Shown: one piece after another, positions 17,439-26,211 of the stretch
Position numbering within the stretch: the first letter of the stretch is position 1
How the letters are laid out: each line of letters begins with the position of its first letter
From: Armatimonadetes bacterium 55-13
GTDB lineage: Bacteria > Armatimonadota > Fimbriimonadia > Fimbriimonadales > Fimbriimonadaceae
Assembly (NCBI GenBank): GCA_001898035.1
Contig: MKRX01000006.1
Coordinates: forward strand, 60,399 to 124,398
Length of the DNA stretch: 64,000 nt
Reading direction: 5' to 3'
Made by a program: the position numbers and the translations under genes
The notes under the pieces: generated by a model
What the model saw: only the letters and a program-made list of their open reading frames with translations
Told to the model about the DNA's origin: nothing
The model's database searches: none

Positions 17439-18563
17439 ATGATCTCGCGGCCGAGCCACCGATACGAAGAGATCGCAAATCAATTGCGGGAGGAGATCGA
17501 ACGGGGAAGTTTCGGTCTCGATGGCCGGTTGCCGTCCGAACGTCGCCTCATGCTGACCTTCGATGTCCAGCGAAACACCGTCCGACAAGCCCTCGGACTC
17601 CTTGAGCGCGAAGGCAAAATCACCACGGTGAGCAAAAGTGGGTGGTTTGTTGCTAATGCTCCGCGAACAATCCCGACACGCACTGCCGTCGTCGAATCCC
17701 TCACCGGACGCAACGTCCTGCTCGTAACGTTCCGGCATCGAACCCTGCCCACGTTCGATACGCTGGCCTTCGGCCTCTACGAAGTGCTGTCCGAAGCTGG
17801 AGTATCGGTTCTGCGCTATGATTCTGCGCCTACGAAGACGACGGAATCGCAGATCATCGACACCTTGGAGTACCTCCCAGAGATCGAAGCCGCCGGCGTC
17901 GTCATCTGGCCCCAAAGTCTGGTGGATGTGAAGGTCCTCGCAAAACTTGAATCCAGTCGTCCGCTCGTGATCATCGATCGACGCGTCTTCGGCTTCGAGT
18001 GCGACAGCGTCCGCTTCGACGATTTCATGGGAGGTCGCTTAGTGACGGAGCATCTTATCGCCCAAGGTCACCGTCACATCGCATTTCTAGCCGATGAACC
18101 GTTTGTCGAAACGGTGCAAAATCGCTGGCGAGGCTACCGCATAGCCTTGGAAAGAGCCGGACTGGGGGCCGACGACCGTTACACGGCGCTCACGATGGGA
18201 AGCCATGAACCTAACTTCTCCTCCGGAATCAAACAACTGCTGCACGGCCCGCCCACTCCCCCCACCGCGTTTGTCTGCTCGAACGATGGGGTCGCCTCCA
18301 AACTCCTGCTCTATCTCCGAAGCATCGGGAAAGAAGTGCCGAAGGACATCGCTGTCACAGGATACGGAAATGAAGCATCCAGTTACCTCGATCTCATGGG
18401 CCTCACATCGGTCGACCAATCCTTTATCGACCTCGGACGCGCCGCTGGAAAGCTGCTCATTGAGCGAATGGAGCAAACCACGCCCCGCACGCCTCACGAT
18501 TCAAAAGACATCGTCATTCCCGTCACGTTAGTCCCCCGCGAGTCCACGGCTACCAACCGGTAG
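17439..18563 (+). CDS. GntR-family regulator with LacI-type sugar-binding domain (AraR-like)
   Basis: A 374-residue regulator. Residues 7-72 form a GntR winged helix (YEEIANQLREEIERGSFG, LPSERRLMLTFDVQRNTVRQAL). Residues about 90-370 form a periplasmic-binding-protein-like effector domain (DRRVFGFECDSVRFDD, GHRHIAFLAD, TAFVCSNDGVASKLL, TSVDQSFIDLGRAA). This AraR-type architecture usually releases DNA on binding a sugar. Adjacent GH43, GH38 and prepilin genes and the repeated half-sites suggest it controls that locus. Its 3' end overlaps the convergent lipoprotein gene by 14 bp. Confidence 0.9.
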   Translation: MISRPSHRYEEIANQLREEIERGSFGLDGRLPSERRLMLTFDVQRNTVRQALGLLEREGKITTVSKSGWFVANAPRTIPTRTAVVESLTGRNVLLVTFRHRTLPTFDTLAFGLYEVLSEAGVSVLRYDSAPTKTTESQIIDTLEYLPEIEAAGVVIWPQSLVDVKVLAKLESSRPLVIIDRRVFGFECDSVRFDDFMGGRLVTEHLIAQGHRHIAFLADEPFVETVQNRWRGYRIALERAGLGADDRYTALTMGSHEPNFSSGIKQLLHGPPTPPTAFVCSNDGVASKLLLYLRSIGKEVPKDIAVTGYGNEASSYLDLMGLTSVDQSFIDLGRAAGKLLIERMEQTTPRTPHDSKDIVIPVTLVPRESTATNR

Positions 18564-19374
18564 CGAAGGTATTCTTTGCGCCCCGCAACCCGCACTTTTG
18601 AAATTTGTTGTAAGCCGTTGCCGCCCTTAGGCGAATCTGTTCGCCGTCCTCTTCCGCAAGCCAGCCATCGATGGCCGCAAGCAGCACGTATGCTTCCGGC
18701 GCCATCAGATTAGTCGTCCACAACAAAGGGCGCGCACCCGTTGACTTGAGGTGAGGGCCAAAGAACTGCTTGCTCTTGCAAGCGAGAATGACGACGTCGC
18801 GATGTCTTTTGTCGCTTGCGGGAAAGGTCTCCTTCAACGAAAAATCCATGAGGCCATCGTGTCCCACGTAAGCCACCAAATCCGCTCCGCCCCCAATCGC
18901 AATTTTCACCTTATCCACGGTCACGATCGAGGCGTCTTCTCCCGCCGCGTAGTGAAACATCGTACGGGTTGCGTCCTGGATTCTTCGGCCCTGATAGGCG
19001 TCCGCAATCAGCCACACCGGCTTAGAACGATGCTTGAATGCCACCCGCTCCAAAATCCCATCTTCCAGTTTTCCTTCGAGGGGCACGAGTTTCCAATCTT
19101 TTTGAACCTGTAAGTAAGCCTTCACGCCATATTGGGATCCCCAATAAAGGTTTTGCTTGAGGTCCTCTCCATTGCCCAGATGCGCAGGGACCGGCACAAT
19201 GCCTTGATACTTGTTGTCGCATAGAGCAACCACGACGTGAATCACTCTTCCGGGGTTCTTAAAGTGAAGAGAGTGGTCAATCTTTGTTTTGGCGCGTGAA
19301 TCAACCAAACGGTCGGGAATTGCCTTCTGACAACCTACAACGCACAAACCCAAGACCAGCCCTATTCCCTTCAT
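18550..19374 (-). CDS. Lipoprotein with clan-CD-like His/Cys dyad, uncharacterised
   Basis: A 274-residue protein with a lipoprotein signal (LVLGLCVVGC, lipidated Cys15). Two spaced motifs recall caspase-like (clan CD) cysteine peptidases: a beta strand then GH in DLVAYVGHDGL (His172), and a strand then AC in DVVILACKS (Cys199). A segment with LCDNKYQGIVPVP and LGNGED near residues 52-70 resembles an uncharacterised conserved family seen in several phyla. Peptidase activity is an inference from the motif pair; both residues could instead belong to a non-catalytic fold. It is convergent with the GntR-type gene, sharing 14 bp. Confidence 0.6.
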   Translation of the reverse strand: MKGIGLVLGLCVVGCQKAIPDRLVDSRAKTKIDHSLHFKNPGRVIHVVVALCDNKYQGIVPVPAHLGNGEDLKQNLYWGSQYGVKAYLQVQKDWKLVPLEGKLEDGILERVAFKHRSKPVWLIADAYQGRRIQDATRTMFHYAAGEDASIVTVDKVKIAIGGGADLVAYVGHDGLMDFSLKETFPASDKRHRDVVILACKSKQFFGPHLKSTGARPLLWTTNLMAPEAYVLLAAIDGWLAEEDGEQIRLRAATAYNKFQKCGLRGAKNTFATGW

Positions 19375-19459
19375 TCTCTCAAGTTAGACCTTCAACCGTC
19401 CCCAAATAATTCCCGCAACTTGACTGGCGCTTAACAAAAAGGAACTAAGCTTAAAGAAA

Positions 19460-20848
19460 ATGCCAGTCTTCAGCGCACTTCTGCTCTCCTCGCTCCTTCG
19501 CCCGGAAAATCCCGCCTCATTTGCGGACCTGATCGTCACCCCATCCATTCAACTGGGTAACCGGACGGTCAACGGAGAGAACTCCGTCGCCGTCCTCTGG
19601 CAGACCACTGACCAAGAGCACCCCTACACGCTGAAATTCAACCAAGGTGGCAAAGATCAATCCGCGCAAGTCGGCTACCACACAATCAAGGTGGACAACA
19701 TTGCCCCTCATCGCGTTTACATCGCGGTCCTCAAAGACTACAAGCCAGGCCAGAAAGTGTCTTATCGACTGGAAAGCGGAACGGAAGTGCTCTACAAAGA
19801 CACCTTCATGGCTCCAAAAGGCGCCAAGCAAGACTACACCTTCGCCGTCTTTGGTGACTGCGGTTCCGGTGAGCCGCCGCAAGCAGAAATCGCCTACCAA
19901 ACCTACCGGCTCAAGCCCGACCTTCTCCTCCTAACTGGTGATCTGGTCTACAACCGAGGGCTCATTACCGAGTATCGGAAGAATTTTTATCCCTACTACA
20001 CGCCTGAAGTCGCCTCTCCCAAGAACGGAGCAAACATCCTCGGCAACACCCTGGTCGCCGCCGCCCCGGGGAACCACGACATCCTCCACCGCGCGCTCGA
20101 CACGAGCCCGGATGCCCTGGCGTACTTCTACTACTGGAGCCAACCGCTGAACGGCCCCCTCGGAGATGTCGGGAATCCCAGCACCCCCACCCTTTCCGGC
20201 GCCGATGCCCGAAAGGACGCATTCTTGAAGAACGCCGGACCGAACTACCCGCGCATGGCCAACTTCTCATTTGACTACGGCAACGCTCACATCACTTCTC
20301 TCGACGCCAATCCCTACGTCGATTGGAGCGATCCTAAGATTCGAGCGTGGCTCAAGGCCGATTTGGCCAAAGGCGCGAACAAGACATGGCGATTCGTCAT
20401 GTTCCACCACCCCGGTTTCCACTCCAGCCCCAGCCACCAGGGTGAAAAGCAGATGCGTCAGGTGGCCGATCTCTTCGAAGAAGGCAAAGTCGATGTCGTG
20501 TTTGCCGGTCATGTCCACAATTACCAACGCACGTTCCCCATCCAAGTCGGCGAAAAGAAAGGCAAGGATAAAGCGGAACTGGCAAAAGACGATTGGCCCG
20601 TCGATAAGTCCTACGATGGCCTCAAAAACACAAAGCCCAAGGGCGTGATCTACCTTGTCGATGGCGCGGGCGGAAACGATCTTTACAACCCTGAACTCAA
20701 CGGCAAGCCCGAACTCTGGAAGCCATTCCAAGCCAACTACCTCGCCGAGTTCAGCCTCAGCATCGTGGAGATCAAGGGCAAAACCTTCACTCTTCGCCAA
20801 ATCGATCGTCAAGGCAAACAAATCGATCAGATCAAGATCACGAAGTAA
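19460..20848 (+). CDS. Secreted purple-acid-phosphatase-like metallophosphoesterase
   Basis: A 462-residue protein with an N-terminal export signal, a fibronectin-III-like domain at about 45-125 and a metallophosphatase domain. The metal motifs are in order: GDCGSG, TGDLVYNRG, PGNHDILH, FHHPGFHSS and AGHVHNYQR. This matches iron/zinc or iron/manganese purple acid phosphatases, which release phosphate from organic esters outside the cell. An insertion rich in Lys and Asp follows the last motif (GEKKGKDKAELAKDDWP). It stands alone between the lipoprotein and TlpA genes. Confidence 0.9.
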   Translation: MPVFSALLLSSLLRPENPASFADLIVTPSIQLGNRTVNGENSVAVLWQTTDQEHPYTLKFNQGGKDQSAQVGYHTIKVDNIAPHRVYIAVLKDYKPGQKVSYRLESGTEVLYKDTFMAPKGAKQDYTFAVFGDCGSGEPPQAEIAYQTYRLKPDLLLLTGDLVYNRGLITEYRKNFYPYYTPEVASPKNGANILGNTLVAAAPGNHDILHRALDTSPDALAYFYYWSQPLNGPLGDVGNPSTPTLSGADARKDAFLKNAGPNYPRMANFSFDYGNAHITSLDANPYVDWSDPKIRAWLKADLAKGANKTWRFVMFHHPGFHSSPSHQGEKQMRQVADLFEEGKVDVVFAGHVHNYQRTFPIQVGEKKGKDKAELAKDDWPVDKSYDGLKNTKPKGVIYLVDGAGGNDLYNPELNGKPELWKPFQANYLAEFSLSIVEIKGKTFTLRQIDRQGKQIDQIKITK

Positions 20849-20925
20849 CCTTCGCTAGAACGTGAGTCGGAGCGGGCAAGTGGAACCTAAACTTGCCCAT
20901 TGCGACTCACGATTCACTAATTCTC

Positions 20926-20954
20926 CCGACATGTCGTAAATCTAGGCGTATACT
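20926..20954 (+). promoter_or_regulatory. Sigma-70-type promoter of the TlpA-like gene
   Basis: CCGACA at 20926-20931 and TATACT at 20949-20954 are separated by 17 bp, matching a housekeeping promoter with four of six -35 bases. The ATG follows at 20970, leaving only about ten bases of leader. Confidence 0.6.
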
Positions 20955-20969
20955 AAATCTACACCCCCT

Positions 20970-22031
20970 ATGAAACGCCTTACCAAAGTGGCCGCCGTTC
21001 TCACGGCCTCGGCCCTCACCCTCGCCGCTTTCGCCCGTTCGGGTCCCTACGTCACCATCGGTGACCCCGCCCCCGCCTTCAAGCCCGCCAAGTGGCTCAA
21101 GGGCACGCCCGTCAAGCAGTTCGAGAAGGGCAAGACCTACGTCGTCGAGTTCTGGGCCACCTGGTGCAACCCCTGTAAAGAGAACATCCCTCACCTGACC
21201 GAACTTGCCAAGAAGTACGCCGGCAAGGTCTCCATCATCGGAGTGGACATCTGGGAGAGCGCAAAAGGCGGCGAAGGCGACCACATGCCCAAAGTCGAAG
21301 CCTTCGTCAAAGAACAAGGCAAGAAGATGGACTACCTGGTCGCCGCCGATGGCGCCAAGAACCAGATCGCCGATGCTTGGATGAAAGCTGCCGGTGAAGG
21401 CGGAATCCCCTGCTCCTTCATCATCAATGGCGAAGGAAAGGTCGCCTGGATCGGTCACCCGGCCAAGATGGAAGAGACCCTCGTCCAAGTCCTCGATGGC
21501 ACCTACAACCTCGCCGCCGCCCGAGAGAAGCGAGAGTACGAGTACAGCATCAAGCGACCCATCGATGAAGCCATGAACGGCAAGAAGTACGCCGAACTGG
21601 TCAAACTCATTGACGCCGCCATTGAGAAGAAGCCCGAGCTCGCCTACCCACTCACCTACAACAAGCTCGTCGGCCTCTACCACTCCAATCTCGAAGAAGG
21701 CAAAGCCTATTCCACCAAGGTCCTGTTGGACTCCCAGAACGCCATCGGCGCGTTCCAAATGATGTCCTCCATCTTCGCCGTCTACGATGACCTCTCCAAG
21801 GAAGCCTATCAGTACGGAATTGGCTTGATCGATGACGCGATAAAGCAAGACCTCGGGGTGTTCATGTTCACCGCCATGAAGGCCGCCACCTACTTCAACA
21901 TGGGCGACAAAGCCCAAGCGATCAAGTTTGCCGAGGAATCGGTAGCGCTTGCCGAGAAGGATCAATATGCGACTCCCGAGCAGATGACCCTCCTCAAGAA
22001 GAACTTGGCCAAGTTCAAAGCTGCCAAGTAA
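20970..22031 (+). CDS. TlpA-like thiol-disulfide oxidoreductase with helical C-terminal region
   Basis: A 353-residue exported protein: signal peptide to about residue 22, then a thioredoxin/AhpC-type domain with VVEFWATWCNPCKENIPHL (Cys66 and Cys69) and the cis-Pro region GGIPCSFIINGEG. The remaining 150 or so residues are helical with TPR-like spacing (YPLTYNKLVGLYHSNLEEG, ATYFNMGDKAQAIKFAEES). Periplasmic TlpA-type proteins reduce disulfides, for example in cytochrome maturation. The helical tail probably mediates partner binding. There is no cytochrome c gene nearby, so the client is unknown. Confidence 0.9.
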   Translation: MKRLTKVAAVLTASALTLAAFARSGPYVTIGDPAPAFKPAKWLKGTPVKQFEKGKTYVVEFWATWCNPCKENIPHLTELAKKYAGKVSIIGVDIWESAKGGEGDHMPKVEAFVKEQGKKMDYLVAADGAKNQIADAWMKAAGEGGIPCSFIINGEGKVAWIGHPAKMEETLVQVLDGTYNLAAAREKREYEYSIKRPIDEAMNGKKYAELVKLIDAAIEKKPELAYPLTYNKLVGLYHSNLEEGKAYSTKVLLDSQNAIGAFQMMSSIFAVYDDLSKEAYQYGIGLIDDAIKQDLGVFMFTAMKAATYFNMGDKAQAIKFAEESVALAEKDQYATPEQMTLLKKNLAKFKAAK

Positions 22032-22053
22032 AGGTTGGAAGCCCGGGTCAGCT

Positions 22054-23085
22054 CTAAGCCCGGGCCAAAACCCCTAATTCGACCGCCAGCTTCTCCATCA
22101 ACTCGTCCAACGAGTCCAGCCGCTTCACGGCGTCGAAGTGCTCAAATCCCCCGAACCGAGCCGCCAGGTTCAACCACTGCTTCAACCGCGCGACAGATCG
22201 CCCTGGAGTGCGACCCCGATAGAACTCCACGTAGGTGTTCAATCGCTCAAAGAGCCGAATCCAATCCATCGGCTCCCGAATCCCCCCGATCTCCCCCTCA
22301 CGAATCCCCATCTCCTGGGCAATCTGATACGGAAGCGATGGATTCGCCAGCGCGCTGCGGCCAATCATAAAGTGCATACAGCCCGTCTCTTCCCGACATC
22401 GAAGGTAATCCTCAAACGTCCAGATATCGCCGTTGGCCACCACCGGGATCGACAGTTGCTCCCGCACCTTGCCAATCGGCGACCAATAAACCGGCGGCTG
22501 GTACCCCTGAACCCGGGTCCGGGCGTGAATCGTGAGCCAACTCGCTCCCCCCTCCTCCGCCATCGCCGCGTTCTCGTAGATATCGTCGATCGACTCCCAG
22601 CCCAGGCGAACCTTGGCAGAAACGGGGATCTCTGCCGGAACCGCGTCCCGCACCGCTCGCACCAAGTCTCTCACCCGGCACGGATACTTCAAAATCGTCG
22701 CCCCGCCATCGTGACGATTGACTGTCGGCGCTGGACACCCAAAGTTGATGTCGATTGAGGTCGCCCCCGCCTGAATCGCATTCAATGCCGACTGCGCCAT
22801 CAACTCGGGATCGCCGCCCAAGATCTGCACCTGAACCGGCATCCCGGTCGGCGTCAGTCCGCCAGCCTCGACTTCGGGAATCTCTCGCCGAAATACCTTC
22901 GGTGGAATCGCGTCCGTGCTCACCCGAACAAACTCCGAAACCGCAAACGAAAACGCTCGCGATTCCCCCTGGAGGGCGCGCATCGGCGCATCGGTAATAC
23001 CGTCCATCGGAGCCAACGCCAAAGCGGGCTTCTCAGGATCGATTCGGGCTTGAAAATTCATGGTCGCGAACAGAGCCGCGACCAT
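22054..23085 (-). CDS. tRNA-dihydrouridine synthase
   Basis: A 343-residue flavoenzyme that reduces uridines to dihydrouridine in the D-loop of tRNA. Landmarks of the Dus TIM barrel are ALAPMDGITDAPMR, QILGGDPE, SIDINFGCPAPTVNRHDGG (active Cys), VSAKVRLGW, LTIHARTRVQGY, VVANGDIW and HFMIGRSALANP. It resembles the DusC/DusA side of the family but I cannot assign the position modified. Two ATG codons are possible (23085, or 23061 giving MNFQARID); neither has a clear ribosome site. Confidence 0.92.
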   Translation of the reverse strand: MVAALFATMNFQARIDPEKPALALAPMDGITDAPMRALQGESRAFSFAVSEFVRVSTDAIPPKVFRREIPEVEAGGLTPTGMPVQVQILGGDPELMAQSALNAIQAGATSIDINFGCPAPTVNRHDGGATILKYPCRVRDLVRAVRDAVPAEIPVSAKVRLGWESIDDIYENAAMAEEGGASWLTIHARTRVQGYQPPVYWSPIGKVREQLSIPVVANGDIWTFEDYLRCREETGCMHFMIGRSALANPSLPYQIAQEMGIREGEIGGIREPMDWIRLFERLNTYVEFYRGRTPGRSVARLKQWLNLAARFGGFEHFDAVKRLDSLDELMEKLAVELGVLARA

Positions 23086-23124
23086 AAGATACTGCGAAAC
23101 ATCCCAAAACCAGGGCCGAGAAGC

Positions 23125-24675
23125 CTAGTCGCGAAGGTGAATCGTCACCTTCCGCCCCTCCACCTTCACCTCGCCCTTCACGTTCTTCAAGTCCACCCCC
23201 GGCAGGTTCAGGTCCGTGCCCGAAAGCGATCCCGACGAGACCTCCGGCGCTCCCGTCAACTGCAAGTGAATCGCCTTCGCCTTCCGGTCATAAAGCACCG
23301 GACGCGCCCCGCTCTCACCAAACGAGAACGCTCCGATCTGCCCCCGGATCGGGATCAAACGAAAGATGTTCCGGTCATCGTCCACCCGCAAAATCCCAAA
23401 CGGCGTAAAGGAAAACCCAACCTGCGGATTGATCAACCCCGAGTAGTCCAGCACGAGTTCACCGGGCGCGATTGCAAACTTCTCCACCTGCTCCCGAATG
23501 TGCTGGGCCCCTTCCTCGGCCAACTTCTGCTTGATCTCGGTCTGCGTCTTCCAAGACTCGGACTGCTTAACCTCCGCAAGCGCCGCCGAAAGTTCCTGCG
23601 GAGAAGCATGAATCGCCTCCTGCGCCAGGCTCGTCAACGAAGCGTTCGTCTTCAAGATCCGGTCGTGCCACTCCATCCCCAACCGGTCCAGCAACGCTCC
23701 CGCCGCCATCCCCGAGTAATAAAGCCGAAACCGAACCCCCGATGCCCCATAAGCGTCGTTGTTCACCAAGTTCCGCCCGCTCATGAATCCCTCCATCGAA
23801 CGAATCAAACCCGCCCGTTGTCCCGAAAGATCGGCGAATCCCTTGAACCCTTGGATCAGCCACATCTCGGGGGACGGCTTCTTCCCTTCCAAAGCCTGGA
23901 GCAACCGGTACTCCACGTACTTCGCCGTCCCCTCGCTAAACTCCGTCCCGTCTTCATAGGCCGCGCATTTGGGAGTCAGCGCCTTGCGACGATCCTCTCG
24001 CACCGCCATCCACTTCACCGCCGCCTGCCGAACGTCTTCCTTGGACTTGGCATTCAGCGCCTGTGTCAAAAACTCTGCCTCCAGCGCATATCCCACGTTG
24101 TTCTCAACTGAGAGCGTCGGGTAGTTCATGAGCGCATCCTCAGGAGCAAGCTTGTGCCTGGCGATCGTCTCCTGATACACGTGAAATGCCTCGTGGGCAA
24201 ACATCGTGATCTGGCTGTAGGGATTGGGAAACAAACTCGACTCAATCAGCTTTCCACCCCCGTCCGGATCCGCCGCCACCGAACTCGCCAACCCTTGCAC
24301 CCACTGTCGCCGCGTTGAGAGCGAGTCGGCAATCACCAGCGTCCGAACCCCGTTGATGTCCATCGAAGTGTTCTGCCCATCGAAGGCCGTCACCGTCTTC
24401 CCGTCTCGCACATAAATGGGGCCGATCTTGGATTGCGGCAGTCCCGCGTACTTCACGAACCCCTCCGGCGGCTTGGGATGGTTGATCAGCACATCCTGCC
24501 GGTTCGGAAAGTAGATCAGAATCGGCGTCGACCGAGCATCCCATCCCGGCCAAACCGCATTCCCCTTCTTCCCAATCACTGACCAAATCTCCTCTGCCTC
24601 CACTATCAACAGCGGATCGATCTGGAGTTGGGGTGAATTCAGAGCTAAGACGCCAAACGCGAGAAACTGCAACAT
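23125..24675 (-). CDS. Secreted gluzincin-type metallopeptidase, uncharacterised
   Basis: A 516-residue protein with a short N-terminal export signal. The zinc motif HEAFH is at 161-165 within ITMFAHEAFHVYQETIA, and a third ligand is likely Glu248 in TEFSEGTAKYVEYR. That spacing is typical of gluzincins. The C-terminal 110 residues are beta-rich and may be a separate domain. I do not recognise the subfamily or substrate. Its start codon touches the first of two palindromes that lie between it and the divergent PadR-type gene, so it is probably PadR-regulated. Confidence 0.7.
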   Translation of the reverse strand: MLQFLAFGVLALNSPQLQIDPLLIVEAEEIWSVIGKKGNAVWPGWDARSTPILIYFPNRQDVLINHPKPPEGFVKYAGLPQSKIGPIYVRDGKTVTAFDGQNTSMDINGVRTLVIADSLSTRRQWVQGLASSVAADPDGGGKLIESSLFPNPYSQITMFAHEAFHVYQETIARHKLAPEDALMNYPTLSVENNVGYALEAEFLTQALNAKSKEDVRQAAVKWMAVREDRRKALTPKCAAYEDGTEFSEGTAKYVEYRLLQALEGKKPSPEMWLIQGFKGFADLSGQRAGLIRSMEGFMSGRNLVNNDAYGASGVRFRLYYSGMAAGALLDRLGMEWHDRILKTNASLTSLAQEAIHASPQELSAALAEVKQSESWKTQTEIKQKLAEEGAQHIREQVEKFAIAPGELVLDYSGLINPQVGFSFTPFGILRVDDDRNIFRLIPIRGQIGAFSFGESGARPVLYDRKAKAIHLQLTGAPEVSSGSLSGTDLNLPGVDLKNVKGEVKVEGRKVTIHLRD

Positions 24676-24711
24676 TTACGATTCGTAAATTACCGCAATT
24701 ACGAATCGTAA
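24675..24711. promoter_or_regulatory. Twin palindromic operators for the PadR-type regulator
   Basis: TTTACGA-T-TCGTAAA (24675-24689) and TTACGA-A-TCGTAA (24699-24711) are perfect odd palindromes sharing the core TTACGAwTCGTAA. Their centres are 23 bp apart, about two helical turns. They fill the space between the metallopeptidase start (24675) and the PadR-type start (24734), so one protein could control both divergent promoters. Confidence 0.8.
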
Positions 24712-24733
24712 GTTCCCGTCATAATAAAAACCC

Positions 24734-25252
24734 GTGAGTCTTGACCGCCCTCTCTCCACGCTCGAGATGACCGCCCTCGGCATCATCCTCAAATCCGCCC
24801 CCTGCAATGCCCACGCGGTACTCATCAATTTTGCCAACTCCAAAACCTCCGCCTACCGAAGCGGCGCCGGTTCCATCTACCCCCTTCTCAAACGCCTCAC
24901 CGATGCTAGTTACCTTTCCCTGGAAAACAAGAAGTACTCGCTCACCGAGTCCGGTCTCCAAGCCATTCGTGAGTGGATTCTTCCCCCCTTCGGCCCGAAC
25001 GACATCTCAACCAACCTCGATGTTCTCCGCTCCCGCGTCTACTTCCTCAAACTCCTCACCCCGCCGGAGATCAAGGCATTCCTCGATGAATCTCGCTCCA
25101 ACCTCCAAGCCCTCCTCCAAGATTGCCAGGAGATAACCGCCTCCTACCAAACGAGCGGTGATCGCTTCAGCGAACTCGCCATGCTCGGCGCGGTCCGAGA
25201 AACCGAAGCCCGCATCGCCTGGATCGAAGAAATCGCCCAAGCCCTGAGTTAA
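24734..25252 (+). CDS. PadR-family transcriptional regulator
   Basis: A 172-residue protein with a GTG start. The N-terminal winged helix (STLEMTALGIILKSAP, GSIYPLLKRLTDASYLSLENKKYSLTESG) is typical of PadR, and the C-terminal helical Vir-type domain (LLTPPEIKAFLDESRSNLQ, TEARIAWIEEI) mediates dimerisation. Family members respond to phenolics, drugs or cell-envelope cues. Two matched palindromes upstream are the probable operators. The pirin gene starts 9 bp after its stop, so the two are likely co-transcribed. Confidence 0.9.
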   Translation: MSLDRPLSTLEMTALGIILKSAPCNAHAVLINFANSKTSAYRSGAGSIYPLLKRLTDASYLSLENKKYSLTESGLQAIREWILPPFGPNDISTNLDVLRSRVYFLKLLTPPEIKAFLDESRSNLQALLQDCQEITASYQTSGDRFSELAMLGAVRETEARIAWIEEIAQALS

Positions 25253-25261
25253 ACTTCCCCT

Positions 25262-26206
25262 ATGAGCAAGATTTCCGTCGGCGCGGAAGAGTGCGTGGCC
25301 CTCGGGGCCGCCGGACACGTCCTGGAGGCCTACCCCAATCGAGAAGTCGCCTTCGGAACCCTCCAGGTCGCCCGCGCGCTCCCCATCAAAGAGCGCCGCA
25401 TGGTCGGCCCCTGGTGCTTCCTGGACCGCTTCGGCCCCAAGTCCTTTGGCGATGAAAAACCCATGGACGTCGCTCCCCACCCCCACACCGGCCTCCAAAC
25501 CGTCACCTGGCTGGTGGAAGGAGAGGTCCTGCACGATGACAGCCTCGGCTGTGAATCCATCGCTCGCCCCGGCGGCCTCAACGTCATGACCGCGGGAAAA
25601 GGCATCTCGCATGCCGAACAGACTCCCAAGGTCAATACCGGCATCCTCAATGGCGTCCAACTCTGGGTCGCCCTCCCCAACGAGACCCGCCATATCGACC
25701 CCAATTTCCAAGCCCTCGAAGAAGTCCCCACCGTCGAACTCCCCGGTGGACTCGTGCAAGTCTTCTCTGGCGCCCTCGCCAACCTCACCTCCACCGCCAA
25801 CCACTACTCGGAACTCGTCGGCGCCGACGTCCAAGTCCACCCTGGCGAACAAGTCGAATTCGGCCTCGATCCCCGCTTTGAGCACGCCGTGCTCATTCTC
25901 AACGGCGACTGCACCCTAGAGGGCCAAGTTCTTGAGGAAAAGACGCTCTACTACCTGGGCACCAAACGATCAGAGATTCAGTTCCACAGCCGAGAGGGTT
26001 GCCGCATCCTGCTCATCGGCGGCCCGCCCTTCCCGGAAGCCATTCTCATGTGGTGGAATTTCGTAGGTCGAACCCCCGAAGAGATCGCCCAATTCCGCGC
26101 CGACTGGGTGAACAACGACCGTTTTGGCGAAGTCACCGCCTACGATGGCCCAAGACTAAGGGCTCCCGAACTCATCAATCTCGCCCGCCCGAACCCGGTA
26201 AGCTAA
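25262..26206 (+). CDS. Pirin-family cupin protein
   Basis: A 314-residue bicupin. The metal site is in the first cupin: APHPHTGLQTVTWLVEGEVLH supplies two His, and GISHAEQTP supplies His and Glu. The second cupin lacks this set, as usual. Some pirins are quercetin dioxygenases, others are nuclear or regulatory iron proteins; which applies here is not clear. The position right after a PadR gene is suggestive, because PadR repressors often control phenolic-stress genes and flavonoids are pirin substrates. Confidence 0.92.
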   Translation: MSKISVGAEECVALGAAGHVLEAYPNREVAFGTLQVARALPIKERRMVGPWCFLDRFGPKSFGDEKPMDVAPHPHTGLQTVTWLVEGEVLHDDSLGCESIARPGGLNVMTAGKGISHAEQTPKVNTGILNGVQLWVALPNETRHIDPNFQALEEVPTVELPGGLVQVFSGALANLTSTANHYSELVGADVQVHPGEQVEFGLDPRFEHAVLILNGDCTLEGQVLEEKTLYYLGTKRSEIQFHSREGCRILLIGGPPFPEAILMWWNFVGRTPEEIAQFRADWVNNDRFGEVTAYDGPRLRAPELINLARPNPVS

Positions 26207-26211
26207 CCAGC

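Noticed and set aside
22138..22758. Plus-strand frame opposite the Dus gene
   Set aside because: Antisense to a well-conserved Dus enzyme with intact motifs.
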